Assembly: GCF_013391475.1 (NCBI RefSeq)
Contig: NZ_JACBAZ010000002.1
Location: 773,837 to 837,836, forward strand
Origin: Oceaniferula marina
Lineage (GTDB): Bacteria; Verrucomicrobiota; Verrucomicrobiia; Verrucomicrobiales; Akkermansiaceae
Direction of reading: 5' to 3'
Length of the DNA: 64,000 bases
Position 1 is the first letter of the stretch. Each line of letters begins with the position of its first letter. This document shows, in pieces, positions 43,683 to 51,045 of this stretch. Under the pieces are notes generated by a model. It saw only the letters and a program-made list of their open reading frames with translations, made no database searches and was not told the origin of the DNA. The position numbers were made by a program, and so were the translations under genes.

Positions 43683-45188
43683 ATGTGTGTTTCCGCAATC
43701 GGTTTGCCTATGCGCGTTTTGCTATGCTCAGCCTATTTTTGTTTTCTCTTGGCCAGCGCATGGGGGGGGCAGCGGTCTCCCAACATTCTCTTTGTCTACC
43801 TTGACGACTTGGGGTATGGGGATGTGAGCTGTTATAACCCGGAATCCAAAATACAAACTCCGCATATGGATCGTCTTGCCAAAGAGGGAATTCGGTTCAC
43901 GGATGCACATACCCCCGCTGCGATTTGCGGGCCAAGTCGATATGGTGTGATGACTGGGCGGTATCCATGGCGTCGTGGTAAGGATGGTCTCGGGAACGGT
44001 GCCAAATTCAGGGATACCTTTATCGAACATGGTCGCCTTACTCTTGCCTCACTTCTCAAGAAGAAGGGGTATAATACTGCGCAAATCGGCAAGTGGGGCA
44101 TGCGGCATCATTATTCGAAGGCTCTCAAACCAGGGGCAAAGCCAGGCACTCGGGATGCGTATGATTTCCCACGTAAACGATTGCTGGGATCTCAACGATT
44201 CGGCTTTGATTACTCGTGGTGTATGACTCACTTGTTTCCATTGGATGGGGAGAAACAGATCAGTGTGTTCTGCAAACACCAGATGGAAAACGGTTTGCCC
44301 GTCGACGCCAAACTCAAGCACTCTAATGCCCGCAACTGGCTTCCTGATAGCGCCAAAAAAGTGGTGGAGTATATCGAGGCCTATGCCCAAAAAGAGAAGG
44401 TAAATCAATTTGGTATCCAGCCTAAACATCCTTTTTTTATTTACTGGGATCCGCCAAGCCCTCACGAACCCATTGTGCCTCACAGTAGGTTTCTCGGTAA
44501 GTCCGGAGCCGGAGCATACGGTGATTTTATTGTTGAAATCGACCATTACCTTGGTGAGGTCCTCAAGGCCCTTGATCGTCATGAACTCTCGGAGAATACG
44601 CTGGTAATTCTGTCATCAGACAATGGTCCGGAAAAAAGTGCTTACAGTAGGATTAAACAATATCAACATGACAGTATGGGGGGGCTGCGTGGTGTGAAGC
44701 GCGACCTATGGGAAGGTGGTCACCGCGTTCCATTCATCCTCCGTTGGCCCGGGAGAATCAAAGCAGGTGGTACCGAGGGTGGATTGGTCTGTCTGACAGA
44801 CATCCTGGCCACGTTTGCTGATATCACAGAACAGGCGTTGCCTCAGGACGCTGGCGAAGACAGCATAAGCTTGCTTCCTCAGCTCTACGGTCAGACCGGG
44901 TCCAAGCAAGTAAGGAGCCATGTCATTCATCACAGCCATCGAGGTCACTATGCCCTACGGTATGGGGACTGGCTTTTTATCGATGCCAAAACTGGGGATG
45001 TTAGCGGTGAACCTAAGTGGTTTTCCAAAGATCGAGGTGTTCAGCATCATCAACATCAAGCAGCGTTGTATCACCTTAAGGACGATAAAAAACAATCGAC
45101 CAACCTCTACGGATCACATCCGGAGAAGGCCCGGCAAATGAAGCAAAAACTCAACCAATTGAAGGCAAAGCCTCTCAGCCGGAACTGA
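43683..45188 (+). CDS. secreted type I sulfatase (formylglycine, Cys-type)
   Basis: 501 residues. Signal sequence VLLCSAYFCFLLASAWGGQ. The metal-binding start NILFVYLDDLGYGDVSCYNP and the modification site AAICGPSRYGVMTGRYPW (C-G-P-S-R) mark a Cys-type sulfatase needing a formylglycine-generating enzyme, not seen in this window. Further ligand segments are DPPSPHEPIVPH, VILSSDNGPEKS and GLRGVKRDLWEGGHRVPF. It would remove sulfate esters from a glycan; regiospecificity cannot be read from sequence alone. It sits between PEP-CTERM genes in the surface cluster, with a weak reversed resemblance to the shared motif just upstream. Confidence 0.94.
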   Translation: MCVSAIGLPMRVLLCSAYFCFLLASAWGGQRSPNILFVYLDDLGYGDVSCYNPESKIQTPHMDRLAKEGIRFTDAHTPAAICGPSRYGVMTGRYPWRRGKDGLGNGAKFRDTFIEHGRLTLASLLKKKGYNTAQIGKWGMRHHYSKALKPGAKPGTRDAYDFPRKRLLGSQRFGFDYSWCMTHLFPLDGEKQISVFCKHQMENGLPVDAKLKHSNARNWLPDSAKKVVEYIEAYAQKEKVNQFGIQPKHPFFIYWDPPSPHEPIVPHSRFLGKSGAGAYGDFIVEIDHYLGEVLKALDRHELSENTLVILSSDNGPEKSAYSRIKQYQHDSMGGLRGVKRDLWEGGHRVPFILRWPGRIKAGGTEGGLVCLTDILATFADITEQALPQDAGEDSISLLPQLYGQTGSKQVRSHVIHHSHRGHYALRYGDWLFIDAKTGDVSGEPKWFSKDRGVQHHQHQAALYHLKDDKKQSTNLYGSHPEKARQMKQKLNQLKAKPLSRN

Positions 45189-45280
45189 CCCTGATTTACA
45201 CGGCTCGGCATGGCTTCTCCCGCATCTTCCTCTTGTGGCAATGAGAATACGTGTCGTTTTTATCAGAAAATTTGGAACGT

Positions 45281-45299
45281 GAAACAAATTGACAATACG
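45281..45299 (+). promoter_or_regulatory. PEP-CTERM upstream motif, site 4
   Basis: GAAACAAATTGACAATACG, containing AATTG-A-CAAT. TTGACA at 45289 lies 121 bases before the start of the PEP-CTERM gene at 45410. The remaining bases of the 221-base spacer after the sulfatase show nothing else clear. Confidence 0.55.
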
Positions 45300-45409
45300 C
45301 TGATATGTTTCTTTAGCGTTTCGTGTGTATTATTGGGGTGATTGTCAGCGCAATATAGCGCCACTGTCATTAGCCATGATGGCAATCTCAACAATTAATC
45401 ACGAAAGAA

Positions 45410-46063
45410 ATGAACATAAAAACGACATTAAACATTCTATTGACGGCGTTTGCCGTAGGCAATGCCAGTGCGGCACTGACCGCAGCAGATGTGACAGACA
45501 ACGGAGGGACCGCGCCGATGATCGGGGCGTCCGATACTGGATATACCGGGGCCACCACTAGTCGATTCGGCTGGGATGTTGAGAGGTTTACGCAGACCTT
45601 CACCCTAGCGGAGGAGCGTGTGCTGGATTCCATATACATCGCCTACAATGCATTTGAAAATGGCGATACGCTGACTATGACCCTGGAGGTGAACGGCACC
45701 AACTACACGGGAGCCGGCATCACCTTGGATGGAAACAATTTCAGCGGTGTTGGCTCCGACGGCAACGGCTCGCCAGTATACTGGATGCAGTTTGATCTGT
45801 CCGGAGAAAACATCACGCTCAATGCGGGTTCAAACAACTTTGCGATGGATGGGATCTCCAATACGGGAAATAGCTGGGCACTCGCGCCGATGTATGGCCT
45901 GAATAACAACCCATATGCCGGAGGCTCACTAACAGGTACAGGTATTTCAGGTGGGAATGATGATCTGGCATTCGCTGTGACTACTACGGCCGTCCCCGAG
46001 CCAAGCTCTGCTGCCTTGATCGGCCTTGGGAGCTTTACGCTGCTTCTCCGCCGCCGCCAATAG
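45410..46063 (+). CDS. PEP-CTERM sorting-domain protein (module copy 2)
   Basis: 217 residues. Signal peptide MNIKTTLNILLTAFAVGNASA. It is a paralogue of the protein at 33967: TADVTDNGGTAPMIGASDTG compares with TIADFGGTAPVLDSGDVG, and the central GENITLNAGSNNF and LAPMYGLNNNPYAGG segments match too. The C-terminus is PEP-CTERM (AVPEPSSAALIGLGSFTL, RRRQ). It is followed by a terminator, then a discoidin-domain remnant and the second hydrolase-like copy. Confidence 0.9.
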   Translation: MNIKTTLNILLTAFAVGNASAALTAADVTDNGGTAPMIGASDTGYTGATTSRFGWDVERFTQTFTLAEERVLDSIYIAYNAFENGDTLTMTLEVNGTNYTGAGITLDGNNFSGVGSDGNGSPVYWMQFDLSGENITLNAGSNNFAMDGISNTGNSWALAPMYGLNNNPYAGGSLTGTGISGGNDDLAFAVTTTAVPEPSSAALIGLGSFTLLLRRRQ

Positions 46064-46087
46064 CAAGAGCATTCAAGGTTCACCGCC

Positions 46088-46128
46088 AACCTCTCCGTCA
46101 ATTTCAGTGAGATGATGGAGAGGTTTTC
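46088..46128 (+). terminator. terminator after PEP-CTERM copy 2
   Basis: AACCTCTCC (46088-46096) and GGAGAGGTT (46117-46125) form a 9-bp stem with a 20-base loop, followed by TTCTTT. Confidence 0.6.
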
Positions 46129-46150
46129 TTTATCCTCAAGGTTTCGATGA

Positions 46151-46366
46151 ACGAGTGCAAATGGCCCACTGATCCTGAACTTCAGGCACAGGCTTAACCA
46201 CAGGCTGAAACAAAATCTCAATGTCTACCCGGCTACTCCGAATCAGGACATGACCAAGGTGGAGTCGTATGCGCCAGCCACGGAGTATTTGTTGGAGGTC
46301 AGGGGCAAGCAGGGCGCTTTCAATCTGGCCGAGTTAAACGCCTACGGTTACCCGGTGGCAAAGTAA
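46151..46366 (+). pseudogene. remnant of an F5/8 type C (discoidin) domain gene
   Basis: This occupies most of the 346-base gap between 46064 and 46409. A frame open from 46151 (after a stop at 46148) to the TAA at 46364 reads at its end ESYAPATEYLLEVRGKQG followed by AFNLAELNAYGYPVAK. That pattern matches the last strands of the discoidin domain at the end of the protein at 48441 (YRYLRVIATDPAGKL then SIGEFSAFGYQKE). There is no start codon with a signal peptide and no upstream part of the domain. It looks like the 3' end of a lost gene, left behind by deletion or duplication. Confidence 0.55.
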
Positions 46367-46409
46367 GTTCCCCAGCCGATTTCTGATCAATTGATTTTTT
46401 CTACGTAAC

Positions 46410-48134
46410 ATGATGACTCAGTATACTGGTAAGACAGCTCCTATGGATGTGCGATTGGATTACGTTCACCATAACCCAGGTGAGACACGTTTCGAAAGTG
46501 CCTATCTGGATCCCACCTATTTGAATGGCTTAGGCTATACTGGTCAGGTCCTCGACCGCCATGTTCAGGCTGCTGTTAGTTTAAGGTCGATGTTTCCCGA
46601 TCTGTGGGACTCGCACCCGGAGGGACTCTTCTGGACAAGGGACTACGCCAAACGGTTGCAAGAAGATCTCAAGCGAACCAAAGAGCAAGGGCTGAGTTGT
46701 CTGGCGTGGACGGATTTTGTGGTGTTGCCCAAGGTGTTAGTTGATCGTTATCAGGAGGAGTTGACCACAGACGTCGAAGTGGACGACCCGTTTGACGTCA
46801 AAGGAAAGGTTCGACCCAACATTCAGAGTTCCTTTACGCAGGATGTTCTGCGGACACAGATTCGCGAAATTTTTGAAACGTTCCCCGACCTTGACGGTCT
46901 GGTGGTTCGAGTGGGAGAAACCTACCTTCACAATCTTCCTCACCATACGGGTGGTGATCCCATTGTTGATGGTGTGGAAAGTCATGTGACCTTGTTGCAG
47001 CTCCTGCGTGAGGAGATTTGTGTTAAACATGGAAAGCAACTGATTTACCGGACATGGATGAGTGGGATTGACGAGCGCGCCCAGCCATACGTCGAGGCAA
47101 CCAACAGGATCGAGCCTCATCCCGGACTGTATTTTGTGATCAAACATTGTATCGGGGACTATCACCGAACCCATCCGTTCAGTCCTCCGCTTGGCAAAGG
47201 AAATCATAAGCAATTGGTTGAGATCCAGTGCCAGCGCGAATATGAGGGTAAAGGAGCGTTCCCCAATTTTATTGCAGCAGGGGTGATTGACGGTTTTGAA
47301 GAGTATGCACATCTGATGGCACCGGGTGAACTTCGCAGTGTTCGCCAGTTAATAGGCCTGCCCCAGACGGCTGGTCTTTTGACTTGGTCCCGCGGAGGAG
47401 GATGGAAAGGCCCCTACATCAAGGATGAGTTGTGGTGTGATATCAACGCCCGCGTCTTGCTAAAGTGGGCCCAGAACCCCGGCTTGCCGACCGAACAGGT
47501 GACCGAGTCGGTATTAGAGGATCTGGGATTTGACTCTCCCTCGCGTGAGCTCTTGGTTGAAATACTGAACCTATCTGCCATGGCTGTGGTTCGGGGAGTA
47601 ACCGGGATGCGCGGAGATATCAATACGCTCTGGTCCCGCGACGAGTATTTCGGTGGTTTCGAGCAAGATTCCCCATTTATGAAGCAATCGGTGGAGTCGC
47701 TGATCGAGGCGGGGAATGTCGAGCCGGCTTTGGCCGAGGCGGCTGAGGCCGTTTGCCTATGGAAGCGCATTGAGTCTTTGTCAGAGCAGGTGAATCATGC
47801 GGACCCGTCGCGGCAGGCCTTTATCCGGACCTCATGTACCTACGGTCGTATTTACCAGCAGGTGATCCATGCGGGTTGGACCGTCATCTTGCTGGGGGAG
47901 CAGGCTACGCGCTCGCATACGAGGGATGACAAGCGTATCAGAAAAGCCCTTGAGGATTATCACCGCGCGTGGAGTGAGTGGCGGGAGTTGTCCCAGCGTC
48001 CGGAATGCGCGACGATTTATAATGAAAGCTATTGCCATTATGTGGCTGATCACGGGATGGTGCCTGTTGATGGGATGGGAGCTTCGGTAAAACGGTACAG
48101 CCGTATGTTGGAATTGATGGTGGAGCATGTGTAA
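46410..48134 (+). CDS. hydrolase-like protein without signal peptide (module copy 2)
   Basis: 574 residues, paralogous to the protein at 34721 over nearly its whole length (DYVHHNPGETRFESAY, FPDLDGLVVRVGETYLHNLP, QLIYRTWMSGID, CQREYEGKGAFPNFIAAG, DGFEEYAHLMAPGELRSVRQ, LTWSRGGGWKGPYIKDELW). Unlike copy 1 it has no signal peptide: homology begins 17 residues after the ATG, and an in-frame stop lies 18 bases upstream. If the start is right, one copy would act outside and the other inside the cell. The family is unassigned; a TIM-barrel glycosidase is my best guess. It follows the discoidin remnant. Confidence 0.75.
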   Translation: MMTQYTGKTAPMDVRLDYVHHNPGETRFESAYLDPTYLNGLGYTGQVLDRHVQAAVSLRSMFPDLWDSHPEGLFWTRDYAKRLQEDLKRTKEQGLSCLAWTDFVVLPKVLVDRYQEELTTDVEVDDPFDVKGKVRPNIQSSFTQDVLRTQIREIFETFPDLDGLVVRVGETYLHNLPHHTGGDPIVDGVESHVTLLQLLREEICVKHGKQLIYRTWMSGIDERAQPYVEATNRIEPHPGLYFVIKHCIGDYHRTHPFSPPLGKGNHKQLVEIQCQREYEGKGAFPNFIAAGVIDGFEEYAHLMAPGELRSVRQLIGLPQTAGLLTWSRGGGWKGPYIKDELWCDINARVLLKWAQNPGLPTEQVTESVLEDLGFDSPSRELLVEILNLSAMAVVRGVTGMRGDINTLWSRDEYFGGFEQDSPFMKQSVESLIEAGNVEPALAEAAEAVCLWKRIESLSEQVNHADPSRQAFIRTSCTYGRIYQQVIHAGWTVILLGEQATRSHTRDDKRIRKALEDYHRAWSEWRELSQRPECATIYNESYCHYVADHGMVPVDGMGASVKRYSRMLELMVEHV

Positions 48135-48440
48135 TCACTCGCCTTGTTCTCAATCTGGACGCCGGGATGTTGTTGATATAAAACTTCTCAATTGCCCGTA
48201 TGTGGTTTGTGTGTGTTATTATCATTGGAGTTCATTATGATGAACAAGATCGTGCAGGCGATGACGCCAAGGGGCACAGCATCCCTCACGGCGGCTGAGC
48301 AGGTCGAATACACCAAAGCAACGAGAATGACAGACTTTCAAGAAAGGGATTTACAGTCATTGACTGACCGAAGAGCAAGGTGAGTTAGGTCGTTGTAGCT
48401 CGGAGCTTGAGTATGCTCACTCAACATTGAATAAAATATC
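48135..48440. other. 306-base spacer before the beta-helix gene
   Basis: It contains one possible small open frame (48237-48383), but no clear promoter, terminator hairpin or copy of the GACAAATTGACAAT motif. A short stretch around 48200-48225 (TGTGTGTTATTATCATTGG) faintly resembles the sequence just after motif site 4 (CGTGTGTATTATTGGGG). Confidence 0.5.
48237..48383 (+). CDS. possible small protein of 48 residues, unknown
   Basis: An ATG at 48237 has TGGAG six bases upstream. The product begins MMNKIVQAMTPRGTASLTA and is hydrophilic, with no signal peptide or membrane helix. It ends 57 bases before the beta-helix gene. There is no recognisable family, and it may be chance or a gene remnant. 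Confidence 0.25.
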   Translation: MMNKIVQAMTPRGTASLTAAEQVEYTKATRMTDFQERDLQSLTDRRAR

Positions 48441-50801
48441 ATGAAATATTATTTTCTAACATTATTGTCGCTGTTGCTGGTTGGGTATGCATGTGCCGGG
48501 GATGTAAATCTCTACGTTTCACCGGATGGTGATGATGCAAACTCTGGTAACTCTCTGGAAAAGCCCTTCCTAACAATTGAAAGGGCCCGTGATGTAATTC
48601 GGGCGAAAAAGCTTAACGTGAAGATGTCAGGTGATGTCACGGTGTATTTACGGGGCGGGCGTTACGAACTGGATGATACCCTGTACTTTGATGATCGGGA
48701 TTCCGGGAGCAATGGGCATAGTGTGAATTACAAGGCTTACAAAAAAGAAGAACCGATCATCTGTGGCGGGCGTAGAGTGACAGGGTGGAAGCCGGTTAAA
48801 GGCAAACCCTATTTTGTGGCGTCGGTGCCTGAGCAGGCAGCGGTCAAAACCAAGAGTCCGGTCAGGGGGAATCGTATTCTGCCCTTGCACCCCCGCTTTT
48901 ATTCCCAACAAAGCTTATCGTCCGATGGTTTCGCCCCCTACTTTGCCCAACTCTACGTCAATGGTGTCCGAGCAGAGCGGGCCCGCACGAGCGATATACG
49001 AAGCAGCAGTCGCAAGGAATGGTGGAATAATCCGGAAACCAAGGCATTTCGTGATGGTATCTACATCGATAAGTCGACCATTGAAGATTACACCAATCCT
49101 GAGGATATTCGGCTGTTGTGGTTGGAGTTGTTCAAGACTATGGATACCCCCCTGGAGGACGTGATCCCGTGTGATGACGATGAAGTGATCTTGAAGATGA
49201 AGCAACCTGCGTTTTTGAAAGGGACAGCCTGGCATCGGATACAGCCGAATACGCAGTTTTTTATCATCAATGCCTTGGAGGAACTGGATGAGCCTGGTGA
49301 GTGGTATCTGGATCAGAAGAAGGACTTGGTCTACTACTACCCTCGCACCGTGGATGGCGATATCAATGAAGCCGAGGTGTATGCACCGCGGGTTGAGTGC
49401 CTAGTCAAGGTTGATGGGACACCCATGCGGCGGGCCCGGCATATTAAGTTTGATGGTATAACTTTCCAGTGTGGAAACTGGTCCGACCCCAAGGAGCATT
49501 ATCTCGGCTTGAGTCAGGCTGAAATTTACCGGACTTATACCAGCGAGTTTCCCGGTCAGGTGGTAGTGAACTATGCGGACCATGTCACCATCGCGAATTG
49601 TACGATACGTAATATGGGATCCTGTGGTATCCAGCTATATGAAGGTTGTAACAATACGCTTATCGAAGGGAATCTGACTTACGACACCACCGGTGCAGGT
49701 ATCACCATTGGTCGGTGGTGGTTTCACCTGTTTGAATGCCCGCCCGAATCTATTTGCACCAACACGATGGTTCGGAACAACGTGGTACGCAATACCGGGC
49801 GCGACTACTGGCAAGGAACGGGAATCAATATCTTCACGGCCTATGAGTGCAAGGTGCACCACAACGATATTTCCGACACTGCATACACTGGTTTGCACGC
49901 CAGAGCGGGAGGCTCAGATGGTTTTATTCACCCTCGAATTGGAAAAATCGAATACAAATACAATAAAGTATCCAGAGCCTTTGCCGGTCACAAGTGGGGG
50001 ATCGGTGATGGTGGACACATCTACATGCATGGACGCTACCCCGGCAGCTTGGTCATGGAGAACCTTTCGTTATATGCCAATCAAAACGTGAATATGGAGT
50101 ATTATCCCGATAACGATTCCTATCAAGTAAGCTGGACAAAGAACGTCAGCAGATACTCGAAGTCGAAGTATTCCTTTTATAAAAAGGCTCAATCCACGGT
50201 TCATCACAATTATTCAGACAACCGGGTGACTCGAGGAGTCTCCCACCATACGCTGGTGAAGAATGATGAATGGCCCGAAGAGGCACAAAAAATCATGGCT
50301 AGTGCAGGCTTGCAGCCGGAATACAAACATCTTGAGCGCAGGGTTTACGGGCATAAAAATCTGGCCGAGGGGAGACCATGTAAAAGCTCATCGGATCTGG
50401 ATGGCGCTCATGCAGCTAAAGCAGCGATTGATGGTAACTGGAAGTCCTTCTGGCGTGCCAGCGACAAGAACGATGGTCCAAGTTGGTTCTCCGTCGATTT
50501 GGGTAGTAAGCATGTTATCCAGCGCCTGAGCATGCTTCCTCGTCAGGATCAATATGAAGTTGATGGACGAAGAATGCTGGAGATTCAAGCCTCCAACGAT
50601 CCTGAGTTCAGTGCATATGTGGTGCTGGCTGAGCGAAAAAACCTTCCCTGGTATCACAAAACCACCAGTCATCCGACCAACATGTGGGAGCAGTTTGTGA
50701 ATGTAGACAAGGGATACCGTTATCTGCGGGTGATTGCCACAGATCCGGCTGGCAAACTTAGCATTGGGGAGTTTTCCGCTTTTGGATATCAAAAAGAATA
50801 A
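48441..50801 (+). CDS. secreted parallel beta-helix protein with C-terminal discoidin domain (GH141-like)
   Basis: 786 residues. Signal peptide MKYYFLTLLSLLLVGYACAG, then LYVSPDGDDANSGNSLEKPF, VTVYLRGGRYELDDTLYF and EEPIICGGRRVTGWKPV, the opening pattern of right-handed beta-helix enzymes of the GH141 type (known members act on fucosyl or xylosyl linkages). An Asn-rich beta-helix spans about 330-600 (ITIANCTIRNMGSCGIQLYE-like repeats, here HVTIANCTIRNMG and NTLIEGNLTYDTTGAG). Residues about 650-786 form a F5/8 type C domain (NLAEGRPCKSSSDLDG, WFSVDLGSKHVIQRLSML). It closes the surface cluster. The exact activity is inferred from resemblance only. Confidence 0.82.
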   Translation: MKYYFLTLLSLLLVGYACAGDVNLYVSPDGDDANSGNSLEKPFLTIERARDVIRAKKLNVKMSGDVTVYLRGGRYELDDTLYFDDRDSGSNGHSVNYKAYKKEEPIICGGRRVTGWKPVKGKPYFVASVPEQAAVKTKSPVRGNRILPLHPRFYSQQSLSSDGFAPYFAQLYVNGVRAERARTSDIRSSSRKEWWNNPETKAFRDGIYIDKSTIEDYTNPEDIRLLWLELFKTMDTPLEDVIPCDDDEVILKMKQPAFLKGTAWHRIQPNTQFFIINALEELDEPGEWYLDQKKDLVYYYPRTVDGDINEAEVYAPRVECLVKVDGTPMRRARHIKFDGITFQCGNWSDPKEHYLGLSQAEIYRTYTSEFPGQVVVNYADHVTIANCTIRNMGSCGIQLYEGCNNTLIEGNLTYDTTGAGITIGRWWFHLFECPPESICTNTMVRNNVVRNTGRDYWQGTGINIFTAYECKVHHNDISDTAYTGLHARAGGSDGFIHPRIGKIEYKYNKVSRAFAGHKWGIGDGGHIYMHGRYPGSLVMENLSLYANQNVNMEYYPDNDSYQVSWTKNVSRYSKSKYSFYKKAQSTVHHNYSDNRVTRGVSHHTLVKNDEWPEEAQKIMASAGLQPEYKHLERRVYGHKNLAEGRPCKSSSDLDGAHAAKAAIDGNWKSFWRASDKNDGPSWFSVDLGSKHVIQRLSMLPRQDQYEVDGRRMLEIQASNDPEFSAYVVLAERKNLPWYHKTTSHPTNMWEQFVNVDKGYRYLRVIATDPAGKLSIGEFSAFGYQKE

Positions 50802-50821
50802 TCGACTTTTCCAATGAAGAC

Positions 50822-50851
50822 AAAAAAATGGCCCTTGCTGAAGCAAGGGCC
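50822..50851 (-). terminator. terminator of the tRNA-Val gene
   Basis: GGCCCTTGC and GCAAGGGCC form a 9-bp perfect stem with a TGAA loop; on the minus strand seven T residues follow (A-run 50822-50828). Confidence 0.85.
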
Positions 50852-50860
50852 GGAAAAAGA

Positions 50861-50935
50861 TGGTGCGCGATGCTGGATTTGAACCAGCGACATCATGCGT
50901 GTGAAGCATGCGCTCTACCCCTGAGCTAATCGCGC
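50861..50935 (-). tRNA. tRNA-Val, anticodon CAC, CCA encoded
   Basis: 75 bases. On the minus strand the acceptor stem GCGCGAT pairs with ATCGCGC, followed by discriminator A and a genome-encoded CCA. The D arm reads TAGCTCAGGGGTAGAGC, the anticodon loop CTTCACACG places CAC in position, and the T arm is GCTGGTTCAAATCCAGC. All cloverleaf stems close. CAC decodes GUG (Val). A terminator follows directly. Confidence 0.93.
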
Positions 50936-51045
50936 GTTGGATGGTTTCGCGGCTGTCGGCAGGCTTTTGAGCCCTCGGCTGCGGGCCGACTGATTAGCCC
51001 GCACTACCCGTGAAAGCAAGTCTTTTTTTTACGGCTTTGCCTGGA

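Noticed and set aside
43660-43683. Fifth motif copy upstream of the sulfatase
   Set aside because: Only a loose reverse match (CGTCGATTGTTTGG) is present; too weak to claim.
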